Shown piece by piece: positions 23,610-34,871 of a DNA stretch of 64,000 bases. The stretch comes from Gaeumannomyces sp. JS-464 (taxonomy: Eukaryota > Ascomycota > Sordariomycetes > Magnaporthales > Magnaporthaceae). The DNA lies in the NCBI GenBank assembly GCA_002197995.1, contig NGZR01000001.1, forward strand, positions 1,674,001 to 1,738,000. Reading direction: 5' to 3'. The notes under the pieces are model-generated. The model did no database searches, was not told the origin of the DNA, and saw only the letters and a program-made list of their open reading frames with translations. The position numbers and the translations under genes are program-made. Position 1 is the stretch's first letter; each line of letters begins with the position of its first letter.

Positions 23610-24148
23610 CAATTGTGTGCAAAAAAAACGCAAATTGTTAATTTTGCTTGCAAAACGCTAACAAAATTTATCTACTTTAAATGCAAAAAATACCACATTT
23701 TTATATAGTAACACTTAATAATATTTTGTATATTAATAACCAAATAATAAGCCTTTTATTAAATGGTTTTACTTTTTTAATAACCTATTTATACGTTGTA
23801 TAATACAAGTTTAAATTTAATAACTGATGTATTAACAATTGTTTTTTTAGTAAGGTTAGCACTAATAACCGTTATAAACAGCTAAAATATAGCAAATTAA
23901 TCGCTAATTTCCCTGCTAACTTTAGCGTATAACCTCTTTTTCAAAATCGCGGAAATTTTTAACACACATAACTTATGCAGCGATTTTATTTTATTTTATA
24001 AAAATTAACTAGGTAAATTAGCCAAGCGAAGTTTGTATATTAGCGAATTTTCTTAATAGGTTAGTATATAATTTGTTGGATATTGTAGTGTGAAAATAGC
24101 GGTTTCCCATACGTTATAGCCTATTCGTGTTTTTTTTGCACACAACTG
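23610..24148. mobile_element. Decayed 539-bp TIR element (Tc1/mariner-pogo-like MITE)
   Basis: The terminal 26 bp are inverted repeats (CAATTGTGTGCAAAAAAAAC... and its complement ending ...GCACACAACTG) with three mismatches, all transitions. Both ends are bordered by TA (23608-23609 and 24149-24150), the target site of Tc1/mariner elements. The interior is about 70 percent AT with no coding frame. Confidence 0.7.
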
Positions 24149-24150
24149 TA

Positions 24151-25479
24151 CAAAGAGAAGTGTAAAAATTACCCCGCTTTGTGCGCTGCAGCGAAAAATG
24201 GGCAAACACCTAGTCTCACCTTACCCAAGCCATTCGGAGGCGGTAGGCGGGTGCTCGGGCTAGATCCTAGGAGGGGCGGTCCGTGCATTGGATCTACAGG
24301 CCAGGCCATAACATTACCCCCGATTCCTCCGTCAGAACAATAAACGGCAAGTATCAAAGTCCTCGGCCCACGACGGCCTGCCATAGTGCAACTCCCAGGA
24401 CGCGCTCGCATAGCTCCACTACCCGCTACGCCGATCCATGTATTATCTCGGCGATGACCCGACAACGCTGAGCTCAGTCGTCAGGATACGGCCGGCCGTC
24501 GACGATGTATTCGGTGAGCAGCATCGCCAGGCTGCAGGTTGCCCGGGTAAACCTGCAAGCCAGGCAGGATCTGGGACGAGACGAGCCTCCCCACGGGGAA
24601 GGCCGGCAGCTGTCGTGGCTGCGCTCGCCAGATGAAAAACGTTCTAGCTGCCTACGGCGATGGCGAATGACGCCACGGCCACAACCTCGGGCGTCGAGGC
24701 ATTATCGGAGCTCTGGGCCAGCCGCTTTTGTTGCGGGGCCAACCCCGCAATTGGCTGTTTACTTAAAGATCACGTGACAGTTGTAGAGGGTTTCGGGGGC
24801 AGTGAATGCGAAATTCTAGCGCCACCACAGCCACGCAGCTACCTACGCAGTCACGCCACAGGAGACGACGCAATCAGCCAGCCGCTGGAAGGCAAGCAAG
24901 TGCAGGTATAGGCTCGCAGTCGACCCTACTCCGCATCCCACGGGCTAGAGGGCTGCTGGGTCGCAAGCTATCGCCCCAACACAACAAACCCTCCACTGAC
25001 GACTGCCTTGGCGCCCGGATCGACACTGCCAGATGCATGCACCTCCCGACAACGACATCGCGGAGAGTCTACGAGACACGCATATATTTGATTTCCTTTC
25101 TTACCATTGCGACGCCCCGCCTATCGCGCCGTCAGGGTGACCCTGCCAGTTTCTCTCTGCACGACCACCGGCGCCCCCACCTTCAGGATCTGCCCCATCA
25201 CGCCATGTGGCTCCGCAGCTTGTGGGGCTGATCTGCCGAGTGTCCAGACATCCTAGATGGGATTGATAATTGGCGGCCGTAAAAGGTCTCATTATCCACG
25301 AGATCCTTCACGGGCATTTGGTGCCAGTCTCAGCCACCTCCGTCGAGTATGTTGGCGGCATCAGCACAAAGCTGGACCAGCGACGACAGGTTGCTACTGC
25401 CTGGGCTAGGAGGAAATCGCAGCAGTCGCCTCCAGTCAAAGCGGGCCGTCCTCGCTTCGGTCTGTTCCAGCGTCTCCGG
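24151..25479. other. GC-balanced stretch, no gene recognised
   Basis: Base composition switches sharply near 24165 from AT-rich repeat to balanced DNA. Open frames here overlap on both strands, lack start context and recognisable motifs, and I support none. It probably contains decayed gene sequence. Confidence 0.5.
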
Positions 25480-25960
25480 CTCGTCGTTGACGTCCCGAGT
25501 CGTGCCGCTGTTTTGGCCGTGGGAAAAGCGGCACCTCGTGCCGGGGCTAGCTGAACAAGAGTGATGCTGAAGCCGATGAAGTGAGTGGTGTCCCAGAGAG
25601 AAGTCGGTTAGCCCGTTTTTGTTGTACGCTGCCTCGTAGACCGAGATACGGATGCCGTCGTCCTCCATGGGGAGCCGCTTCCAAGCCTCGGTCTCGAGGT
25701 CGCGGAGCAGCCGGCCGACGACCCAGTTCTTGTTCTCGCGGCAGTAGCCGGATTCGAGGTTAAAGACCTTGACCGGGTAGTCGGGCCGCGGGAGCAGGCG
25801 CCCGTCGCCGATGATGTCGACGAGGGTGATGAAGGCGTAGGCGACGCAGCCGAACGAGAAGCAGACGGGTGTGTAGATCTTCCCTGAGCCTTGCGCAAAG
25901 GCTGCCTGTACGAAATCTCCCCCTATTACCATGAGGATGGACGTGACATCGCCCGAGTTG
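25480..25960 (-). pseudogene. Fragment of a fungal multi-pass membrane protein gene of unknown function
   Basis: The frame reads DVTSILMVIGGDFVQAAFAQ, then TPVCFSFGCVAYAFITLVDI, then DGRLLPRPDYPVKVFNLESG, NWVVGRLLRDLE and GIRISVYEA. I recall this motif order from a family of uncharacterised membrane proteins common in Sordariomycete genomes, but I cannot name a domain. Near 25580-25600 the frame breaks; a second frame continues with a hydrophobic stretch THFIGFSITLVQLAPA that fits the next membrane segment. No start codon or upstream exon is evident. It is probably a truncated, frameshifted relic. Confidence 0.5.
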
Positions 25961-26616
25961 GTCCATTGCGCCGTAGATCCCGTGCAGTGCCTACTACATC
26001 GCTAGCCGTTGGGGCGTCCTGTCGACGCGTGAGTTCGGCGACCGCGTCCGCGAGCAAGCCCAATCCCATCTCAGCGCCATCGGAGCCCGACATTACCTTA
26101 GAACGTGTCGGTCGGAGCTTTGGGTCCAAGAATGGGCGGCTGGTGGCCAAGCTCACGTTGTGCTGATTTGCCCTTGAGGTTGGGGGGGAAGACGCCGTGA
26201 CCACTTTTTGCTGGCAACAAAAGCCGAGCGTCTCCTCGCTAGTGCGCTAATCGAGGCTAGGCATGGGTCTAGTGTTGATTACGCCCATGACAAGGCGGAC
26301 TCGTAGGGACCTAAAGGGCCTGATCGGCGGCACCGGTCAGGGAGCTCCTGATCAGGGAGAATGCCAAGGGACAAGGGTTTTTTTATTTTATCTCGACGCA
26401 CCTTGCCTAATTTGGCCGCCAAGACGGCTCTCAAGTGTCCTCCCTGGGCCAGAGAGGTTTGTGCAAAATCACAGGGGTGAAATCGAAGTACCTCATCAAC
26501 AGGGAGTTGTTTTAGGCCAAAACTAAGCCGGATTTGTACTAGTTGCCAAGCAAAAATGGCTCAAGCCCTTGTTTTTCGTCTGTAACTCGCACCGGCCATA
26601 AGAGGTCTGGTGCGGT

Positions 26617-26660
26617 CGTCAGGGAGGTCGTTAGGGAGGTCGTCAGGGAGGTCGCCCGTG
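26617..26660 (+). repeat. 12-bp tandem repeat inside the TIR element
   Basis: Three to four copies of GGTCGTCAGGGA (one reads GGTCGTTAGGGA). The unit resembles the GGTCAGGGAG part of the terminal repeats, so these may be subterminal transposase-binding repeats. Confidence 0.7.
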
Positions 26661-26728
26661 GGGTTGTTCGTGCTTAACTGCAAAAAAACGGCCAAATTTA
26701 TTAGCAAAAAGAAGCTATTCACAACGTC

Positions 26729-27019
26729 ATGGGGAACGGCCGGGATCGCTTTTTTCGAGGCGTGGCGGCGATAGCGACTGTTATTGCAGTTCTCCGTTTG
26801 CGCAAAATCCGCAGGGAAGAAGAACTCCAATACCAGGAACGCATGCTGCAACAGTATAAACCTATCCCACCGAGGGAGGTTTTGAACGCCGGTGGTCCCT
26901 GGCACGCCGGGTATATCGCCAAAGATCTTCACGACGGAGGGGAGACTCGTTTCCGTACCTTATTCCGCCTGGAAAAAGAGGATTCCCGCTTCCTCGTCGA
27001 CTGGCTCGTTAACGGCTAG
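26729..27019 (+). pseudogene. Transposase N-terminal fragment, PIF/Harbinger-like
   Basis: The 96-residue frame has a basic helical start (RLRKIRREEELQYQERMLQQ), then a segment ending TRFRTLFRLEKEDSRFLVDWL. A charged helix followed by a 'fRm..e.F..Lv..l' segment is how PIF/Harbinger transposases begin before their DDE nuclease domain. The frame stops at 27017-27019 and no nuclease domain follows before the right TIR, so the element is an internally deleted, non-autonomous derivative. Family assignment rests on this one segment and could be wrong. Confidence 0.4.
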
Positions 27020-27506
27020 CGGAAGATCCTTCGCCGCCAGGAGTTTGCGACTCCGGCTCGATTTTGGAATTGGGAATAGCTTTATCGAACGCGCCGGCGT
27101 CGATCGAGGCCTGGGAATCAACAGGGAGTTGGGAAGACATCTTTTTCGGGATAATCTATGCTGATTTTGGCGTAGAGAGGCAGGCTCGTCTTGACAGCAA
27201 CAATCTCTGTGCCCCTCCCCCCTCCAAAACAGCGGCGAAAAACCCCACCTACAGCCATCAACCCTGTTTTTTTGGCAAACGCCCGCTGACAAGGCCTACC
27301 CTGACGGTACTTCTGACCCCCCTGTACAATTTTTGTACCTTCTCCCTGATCAGGAGCTCCCTGACCGGTGCCGCCGATCTAGCCCTAAAATCGTCCCCCA
27401 ATAGGCCCTTTGGGGATTGGGCAGGGAGCGCGATCTGTCCTTTTTTGAGTACTTAATTTTGTTAGCAATTAACAACAAACCACAAGTACTTGCAGTGTAC
27501 CTCGTA

Positions 27507-27984
27507 CAGGGTTACAGGGATAATAAACGTTAAATTTGTGGGTCTTTCCTAATTAGGCCACGTATTCAGCTACATTTTTTCCCATAGAAAAACCTATCAA
27601 ATCAATGTATCTCTACCCACGAGCCCATTCGCATAAACGCCGTGGAACCCAATAGAATTCCACCGTTTGAAACCCCGGCCCGGCCCAATTGCACGGCGAT
27701 ACCTTCAATCGCACGCGATTCCCTTTAACAACGCCGGCAATTTGCACCGCGATACCTTTAATCAAATGCCTTTTTAATTGCATGCCCGTTTTATGATACG
27801 AAGGCTGCAGATGGTGAAGGCTAACGGAGGTGATCATATTAATTATTAAACGGTCAGTTGCAATACATTGATTTTTACTACAAATTGTGCGGCAGGCTGT
27901 GTACCCTTACCCCCCTGGCTTATACCCTGGCTGACCCCCCTTGTTAGATCCACCGATTTAACGTTTATTATCCCTGTAACCCTG
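27507..27984. mobile_element. 478-bp MITE, pogo/Fot1-like, with 29-bp perfect TIRs
   Basis: The first 29 bases (CAGGGTTACAGGGATAATAA...) are repeated perfectly in inverse at 27956-27984. TA flanks both ends (27505-27506 and 27985-27986). TA targets and CAGGGTTA-like ends are typical of pogo/Fot1 relatives of Tc1/mariner. No coding frame of note lies inside, so it would depend on a transposase made elsewhere. LINE C inserted at its right edge. Confidence 0.88.
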
Positions 27985-28494
27985 TACATGGTTTCGTGAG
28001 TGAGTGAGTAAGTATATTTAACGTTAGTAAGTCGGGATTACCAGTCCCTGCCTCCCAAGGGGCATATGACGTGCTAGCGCTACCTAAGCTAAACATTAGG
28101 CTACATGTTGCTATCCGGCGGCTAGCAGAATTAAACCCGAAGGCACACGAAGGTCGGGCCGCGTTCCAGCGCTCCTTGTTAGTGAGCGGGCAATCGGCGG
28201 TAGGGCGTATATATATACGCCAGGGCGTTGTAAAGCGCTGCGGGTGGTAGTAGTGCGTTCGGCCGGCGAGTATGCCGGTAAAGGGGTGGGGCCGGGTTTT
28301 AGGCTGGAAGGTCCTCGGGACCCCCAGGCCCGGCCGGAGGTGCGGGGGACCAACGAGCCTACTGTTAGTCCTGGTGGTACAAAGGAAAAAGGTAAAAGGT
28401 GTAGGAGAACAAGGAAAAGGATGTATGCGGGCTTTTTAGGCCCTGTTGTTATCGTCCAGCGATAGTGTAATAATTGGTAGCTTCGGCGAACGAA

Positions 28495-31400
28495 GCAAAA
28501 AGGAAAGGCTTTTGAAAGTAGCCGTTTCCAATATCCGGGCCTGTCGGAAGCCGGGGAGGGGTCCGCTATAGGCCATTTATTTTCTGCCGTTTTAGCCAAC
28601 CTGCAAAATACAGGTGGGAAGGGGATTTGTTTCTTCCGCAGCGGCACGGGTTATCGTTTCGTGCTGGAACTTTCGGTGGTACCAGTCGAAATCCCCGTAA
28701 CCGGTGCGTGCGGCTATTAGCCGTTGCAGTACCCTCCGGTGCAGCTGCAACGCTTCGGGCGTATGTTGTGGTGCCGGCGGGAGGCCTATAGCCTTATACC
28801 GATCCGGAAAGTTGTCCTTAAACCATGCGTTCCGGGCGTCCCGGGCCGTTTTCCGGGCTAAAGCCTTTACTCCGGCCACCGTTGGTTTAAAATGTTGGGG
28901 TATTGGCAGGGCCGATCCCAACTTTGCTTCGGCGTTTGCCTTTTCGTTTCCGGGGATTCCCATATGGCCCGGGGACCAGCGTACGTATACCTGGTGTTTA
29001 TCCATAAGGCAATGGATTTTTTTAAAGGCCTTTGTGAACTATCAGGGGCCGTGCTTAAACAGCCGTTGGCCGCCGAGGTGTTATCGAGGCACAAGTGGAA
29101 AGTGCAATTGCGGAAGCTCCAAACGGCTTTACGGAGGCCCATCCGTGCCCTTCCGCCTCGCCGTCGAATACTTCCGCGGGATGCGCCAGCCGGCCGTGCC
29201 CGGAAAGTTTGCGTTGGCCGGCTTGGTATATTACCCAGCCGTATCCAACTGCTCCGTTCTTGCTTTGGACCCGTCGCTATATATTATAACGTCGGTGGGT
29301 GGGAGGGTGCAAAGCCACGCCGTAAATGCTTTAGCGGCTGCTTGCTTTTCTTGTATGGCCACCGTAAGCCCCGTATATTTATAAGGGAGGTAGGCCGGGC
29401 GGGTGCAAGCCGGAAAAGTCCGGCCGTCCTTTGCAAAGGTTGCAAGCCTGCCGGGTAAGCCTGCCCTAGGCCCTCGGGCGTTAAGGGCCGGCTTGGCCGC
29501 TGCGGCCAGGGGGTGTTCTTCCGGAACCGTATTTATACGGGCCGCAAAACGGAGGCGGGCTTGTTCCAAAAGCGCCTGGGCGCCTGGGATGCCGGATTCG
29601 TAATGCAATGCGTTTATCGGTGTGGTTTTCCAAGCTGGGACCACTGCCTTAAGGGACGCGGTTAAGGCTTTATCGACCCGATCGATTAAATGGCCTTGGC
29701 GGATAATTTGCTGTTGTGCCGGCTTGTACGGGTGTGGTTTAGTTTTACCCCTATACCATACCTCGGCCCCGTATAAAGCCGTAGGGATTATAACCGTTGT
29801 GACGGCTTTGTAAACCGAATGTGCCGGTATCCCCCTATCGAATTCGTAAGCCTTCGGAGGTGGTTGGCAACGCTTTGGGCTTTTGCAGCCCTGTTTTCCA
29901 CGTGGGCTTTAAAATTAAGCCTTTGGTCGAAAAGGACCCCTAACCACCGTAAAGCTCCTGTAGCTTGTTGTATGGTAAGGCCCTCCGCCGTAACCGCTGG
30001 GGTTGTGGGATTTCTCCGTTTGGAAAAATGCATAAGCTCGCACTTCCCCGGGTCGAAAGCAACCTTATTAGCCCTGCCCCAACGTAGGATTTCCGTAACC
30101 GTAGCCCCTGCTTTACGGGAGCACTCCTCCGGAGTGCTACCCGTTACGCAAATGCCTATATCGTCCGCGTATCCGTACCTAATCGCTTTTGCTTTGGGTA
30201 GGATTTCGGCCATATAAAGCATAAATAGGACCGGTAACGCCGGTAACCCTTGGGGTAGCCCGCAGTCCGGGGAAAAAGGGGGTGCCGTGGCGTCCTCCAA
30301 ACGCACTTTAACCACCCTGTTTCCTGCAAAAATAATACCCATCGTACTAACGTTGGATCCCAGCCTTGGTTTAAAAGCCTTTAAAGAGCCTCCGGCGAAG
30401 TACGGCGTCGAAAGCCCCTTGTACATCCATGGTAACGAGGGCGGCCGTTTTATGCTTTTGGAAGGCCCGTTCCACCTCGTGGGCCACGCATGCCGTTAAA
30501 TCGATGGCGGCCTTTTTCGGGGTAGCCCCGGCGTGTTGCGGGGCTATAAGCCCGTGTTGTAATGCGAGGGATGCCATCCGCGAAGCCACCAGCCGCTCCA
30601 GCCCTTTCCCTAAGCACGGGAGTAAAGCTATCGGGCGGTAGGATTTTGGGTCCGTTAAATCCGTTTTATTCGGCTTTTTTAGCATAACCACTTCCGCTGT
30701 GCGGAAAGGGGCTGGGTGGTGCCCGGCCCTAAGGCAAGCCTCGAAAAGGCCCTAACGTATTCCCCTATTGCCGGCCACGCCGCTGTAAGTAGCTTAACCG
30801 TTAGGGAATCGACGCCCGGGGCCGTGTTTGCCGTGCCAACGGTGCACTTCCGGCATTCCTTTAAAGGACGTGGGGGTCCCACGGGAGTTGTGCGGTCCTT
30901 GGGTAGCCCTTTGCTGTAACGGGTCCTCCTGTAAGTCGTCCTCCGCCGTAAACCTACGGAGGATCTTGCGGCCTAATGCTTCCGCTTTATCCTGGGGCTA
31001 TTATAACCTCCCCGTTAATATTTAACGGGGGAAGCCGTATAGCGGGTGTAAGTTTATGCCACTTTACAGCACGGTATAGCGCTTTCGGGGAATCCATTTC
31101 CTCCAGCACGCTGGCCCAATGCTGTTTTTTAGCCGTCCGAACCGTTGCTTTTAAAGCACGGGCTTCGGCCGTAAAAGGCCCGCCGTTTCCCATAGCTTTT
31201 GCAAGGTCCCGTTGGGCGTTGGCGCACTTTTCGTTCCACCAGGGTTGGCCTTTTTTTTGGCTTTAAGCCCCCGGCCGAAAGCCATTAACGCATTTTTTAA
31301 TAAGTTTGTTAATGCTTCGGCCGCTTTATCCAGGTGTTCCGCAGTGCCTGGGTTTGTAAGTGGTGGCAAGTTGCCGGCCCCCGTTGCTACCGCGTTTGCG

Positions 31401-32173
31401 AAAAACGGTAGTTTATCGTTTGGTAGCGTAATACGCCGGCAGTCCGGAACGAAGTTATTGCGGTTAGGAATTTCGATCCGTATCGAGCGGTGGTCCGAAT
31501 CGGTTGCTAGCGAAGGTCGATTTCCGCTGTTGCTAAAGGGCGTTGGAAAAGGTAAAATCCAAAACGCCCCCGTCGTTGTGCGTAGGTTGGCCTGGGTCGG
31601 TAAGTAGGAGGAGGTTATAGTATTAGCCCATTGGGCTATATCCTGGCCCCTATTCCTATTACCTTAACCGGATCCCACGCCGGGGACCCTGCGTTAAAGT
31701 TTCCAGCTATAATGCATTTTGCCGTTGGGCGCCAACGTAGTAAAAGGTCCCGAGGGTTCCGAAGGGTCCCCTAAAGGCCTATATACGTTAACGAAGGTGC
31801 ACCTGGCGACGGTAAGCCAAAGGATGTCCCGGGTGTTGCCTGCCGGCCGGTCCGCTACGGGCCGAAGCCCCGGGTTTCCGTACGTAAGTTATTACCCGAG
31901 GCCTGGTTTGGTGGTCGTGCCAGCTATTTACCGGAGTAAATAGCTCGTACGACGGTGGGTGCAAAGCATAAGCTTCCTTTCCACGCGCTAGGGGCTCCTG
32001 CATTAGCACCACGTCGATATTTTGGCTCCAAAATAGTTGGAGTAAAGTAGCCCCCGCCTCCCAGCTACGTCGAACGTTCGCTTGGGCGGCGGTTAAAGCA
32101 CGGCGTTCGGGGCGAAGCCCCGGGCGCCGGGCCTATTGCCATGCGTTTGTTGTATCCGGTTGGCTGCTGGCAT
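28495..32173 (-). pseudogene. LINE C ORF2: endonuclease-reverse transcriptase-RNase H, frameshifted
   Basis: The start codon equivalent to LINE B's lies at 32171-32173. Endonuclease pieces read LMQEP (about 32000) and, after frame changes, the TDSDHRSIR equivalent near 31500. The reverse-transcriptase block at 30691-29790 keeps DLTDPKSYRPIALLPC, GLPQGLPALPVLF and YADD (complement of 30160-30171). RNase H has DVIIYSDGSKA near 29250 and SPGHMGIPGNEKAN near 28970. The C-terminal knuckle region is near 28600-28670, where a frameshift changes it. Relative to LINE B several single bases are missing or added, so no full protein can be made. Confidence 0.85.
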
Positions 32174-32329
32174 ACGTAAAAGCGGCGTTGGTGTATTGGG
32201 GGCTTTGGCCCTAAGGTTGTTGGCCGGCGGTACCGTCGGTTTCCTCCAGGTTTCCGGTTATTTCGATAGCCCTTTCGGGCTCGGGGAGGTCCAGTCCATA
32301 TCCGCCAATACTTCGTATTAGTTGTTAAA

Positions 32330-33800
32330 ACTAACCTTAAGCCTTTTGGCAGGGTGCCTTCCCTTGCCGGCCGTACGGGCCGCGCCTTTGGGGCCAGCGG
32401 ATTTGCCGGGCTTACCTCGGCAGCGTCGGCGATGGCAGCAGCGGCAGGAACGGCGGCGGCGGCGGGGGTAACGGAAGCAGCGGCGTTACCGGTACCGGCC
32501 GCGGGATTGGCATTAGCGGTAACGGTTACAACGGAATTGTCCGTAGTAACCGCGGTTGCAGGAAGGGCGTTAGCGGTGGCGGCCGCGGCGGCCGCGGCGG
32601 TAGCGGCGGCAGCGGCGGCTTCCACCTCTTTTACCGCCGCCCGGTAGGCTTATGCCCCTAATTTCCTAACCGCGCCTTTTTCCCCACGGGTTAAATGCTT
32701 TAGCACTCCGTTTACCCGTACAGGCTTTATAGGGCAGTTCGGGTGGTCGGCTAGGTACGGGCCCGAACAGTTTGCGCATTGCGGAAGGGCCGTGCACGGC
32801 GATGCGTGCCGGCCGTCGTTCACTTTCCCGCACCGGAGGCACTTATCGGCCCGGGCATAGTTGCGAGCCACGTAAAAGCCGTGGCAGCCGGGGGTATGTT
32901 GCGTAACCGGCGGGTGTCGTTATACGCGGCGTGAAAAAAACGTAATCCCCCAAAGCCTAAACCCGGTTACGCGCGTATAAAAGGATATAATCCATGATAT
33001 ACGCTTTTGGTAATCAGCGCCGGCCCCGAAAGGCTTAACGCTTACTGGTTTTAGCCCTATTTGGGCTTCGATTTCTTCCCGGACCAGCTTTTCCGATACC
33101 GGGACGCTTTGTCCAAAGCCGTTCGTTAAGGACGTGGGGCATCCGGAAATTACGTAGTTAAACCAGATTTCGGGCTTTTCGATCCTTTCGGCGTTATATA
33201 AACGGCCTAATTCGGATCGATGTTGCAAAAGCCGGCTTTAAATATCCGCTGTTTTTGCTTTTAACACGAACCTAGTAGGGGTTCGATAAGCTTCCGGGAC
33301 GTCGGCTATCGTAAACGGCAGGTTTTTGCTATCGGCAAGGGCTTTGCGAATACTAAAGCCCGTTTGTTGGTTGGCCCAAGCCTGTTTTTCCTCCGGGATT
33401 TTAACAAAAACCCGGAAATCGGCTTTGGGCCGGGCGGGAGGGCGGGGCTCCCGGGTGCACGGTTTTTTAAAGCCTGTGCGGGTTGCTGGGGCTGTTGGAG
33501 CCCTATTCGGGCCGCCGCCGCGTAAGTGGTCGGGGGCGGGCGTTGCGGGTTAAGCGCGTAAGGTTCCGGGGCCTCGTAGGGGTTTTTTTCCCTTTGGGCC
33601 GGCGTTGGCAAGCCGAAAAGGGCTTGTTTGGCGTATTCGATAAAACAATCCTTCCAGCCGTTGGCTTCGGGGATTGCCTCCAGTGGAAGGGAAGCGATGC
33701 CGGCGTCGATAAAGCGGGCGAGGGTTGTGCAAATTAAAGCCGTTTGCTGTTGCTTACGGCTGTAACTCGCAACAATTTCCTTCGCGGCCGCCGCAGCCGA
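32330..33800 (-). pseudogene. LINE C ORF1: zinc-knuckle protein, frameshifted
   Basis: It is collinear with LINE B ORF1. The knuckles are legible at 32720-32905 (CLRCGKVNDGRH, then CANCSGPYLADHPNC), followed by the Ala/Thr/Val tail at 32400-32640. The first knuckle has ARNYARAD where LINE B has ARNCARAD (Cys to Tyr, a G-to-A change). A TAA replaces a Gln codon near 32925. The Pro/Ala linker frame (33611-33306) is intact here and shows what the C-run frameshift in LINE B disrupted. Confidence 0.75.
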
Positions 33801-34427
33801 CCCGAGGGGTGGGCGCGTAGGCCGGGGGTGGGAAGGGAGGGGAAAAGAAAGGAAAGGGGCACCTGTGCCGGTGCTGCCGTCGTGGGTGCCTTCCTGGCCT
33901 TAAACGGGCCCTGTTGGGTGTTGCGAATTCCGCAACGGGGACGGCGTGGTCGGGTGCGCTGACGCGCGGGGGGCCCGGGTGGCAGCGACGCGTTCCTCCG
34001 GGCCGTTGGGCCGACGAGGAGGGCGCGCGCCACCCTATTGGCCGAAGGGGGGGCTGTTGGCAACGGCATGTTGCCGTCGCCAGCGCCGTTGGCGGGCGTG
34101 GTTATTGGTGTTGGGTCGCTAATTGGCGGGTGTTAAGGATTTGTATGCAATTTGGCAGTGTGCACTAACAGCGCAATGCCAAGAATTGGTGAATTCGAGA
34201 AAGGTGTACATGGTTTCGTCTTTGCGAGAGATGTGGCCTTTCCAATAGTTTACGTGCCATTTTCCTTTCCCTAACAACGCTATATCGTTGCGTGCCTTTC
34301 CAGCCATAACTAATTCACGTCGTGAAAGAACGCCGCCCCCCTTGATCCTATAACGTAATGGTGATAGATAGCCGGTCCCATCCTGTCCTCCTCCATCGAC
34401 TAATAATACACAGACCCTGTTTTTTTT

Positions 34428-34871
34428 TTAAACATTCTCATGGAAAGCCAGATAATTGCGGATGTCGTCGCAGCTGTAGCTCTGGTGCTCGAGCAGCAAG
34501 CCCTCGAGCGCGAGCACCTGCTCTTCGAGGCCGGTGGCTTGCAGGTAGCCGTAGTGGCGGCTGAGGGCGCGCTCGTCCAGCTCCAGCTGCTTAACAGCCA
34601 GGTCCTTCTTGCGTCGGCTCTTGGAGGCGGCTAGCCGGCTGCGCCAGCGTACTATCATCTCCGCCCGCGCCGGGGAGCTAGCCATCTCGGATTCGCCGCT
34701 GCTCAGCACGGCTACGTTGTCGTTCGTCGGCGACGGCTGCGTCTCGAGCACGGGAGCAAGGGCTTTGCGTCGGGTGGTGCGCCGGGCCCCGTCCTCGCTC
34801 TTCGTCTCGGACGGCCGTGAACGAGACGGCTGGAAAAGGCGACCCCCGGAGGATATCGCCGCCCCCGCGAA
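34428..34871 (-). CDS. bZIP transcription factor, ATF/CREB-like, 3' coding part
   Basis: The minus-strand frame, open from 34871 to a stop at 34428, encodes a basic region RWRSRLAASKSRRKKDLAVK with the RxRxxAAxKxRxKK pattern of fungal ATF/CREB bZIPs. A leucine-zipper helix with L at seven-residue steps follows (LELDERALSRHYGYLQATGL, LEEQVLALEGLLLEH). It ends CDDIRNYLAFHENV, close to the usual 'LLxHxxCxCxxIxxYL' end of the family. Such proteins dimerise and bind TGACG-type sites in stress and secondary-metabolism genes. The N-terminus is unresolved: an in-frame stop lies upstream at 34872-34874, and CTTTTCCAG at about 34838-34830 could be a 3' splice site for an upstream exon I cannot place. 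It may be intact or truncated by the nearby LINE. Confidence 0.65.
   Translation of the reverse strand, partial: FAGAAISSGGRLFQPSRSRPSETKSEDGARRTTRRKALAPVLETQPSPTNDNVAVLSSGESEMASSPARAEMIVRWRSRLAASKSRRKKDLAVKQLELDERALSRHYGYLQATGLEEQVLALEGLLLEHQSYSCDDIRNYLAFHENV

Larger units (their letters stand above)
26306..27397 (+). mobile_element. PIF/Harbinger-like DNA transposon remnant with long TIRs
   Basis: A 40-bp inverted repeat is identical at 26322-26361 and 27340-27379 (GATCGGCGGCACCGG... on the left). It continues outward more loosely to a GGGAC terminus at 26306 and a GTCCC terminus near 27397. The TIR contains TCAGGGAGCTCCTGATCAGG, itself palindromic. I found no convincing target duplication. 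The interior holds a transposase-like fragment and a 12-bp tandem repeat. Sequence is GC-balanced and not visibly RIPed, so it is younger than or escaped the mutation seen elsewhere. Confidence 0.75.
27998..34204 (-). mobile_element. LINE C: full-length Tad1-like LINE with 15-bp target duplication
   Basis: The direct repeat TGTACATGGTTTCGT flanks it (27983-27997 and 34205-34219). The 3' end on the minus strand is a tail of ACTCACTCAC units; the 5' end starts CCTTTCTCGAATTCACC at 34204. It is 6.2 kb, GC-rich and close to LINE B over its whole length, so it is among the youngest copies here. Many single-base frameshifts still break both ORFs. Confidence 0.95.

Noticed and set aside
27511..27530. 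Resemblance of the MITE end to a homing-endonuclease (I-SceI) site
   Set aside because: Only the repeated words ACAGGG and GGATAA are shared; the TIR/TA structure explains the sequence.
32354..32647. Ala-rich plus-strand frame opposite LINE C ORF1
   Set aside because: Low-complexity GCN codons read as Ala on both strands; it is the shadow of the ORF1 tail.
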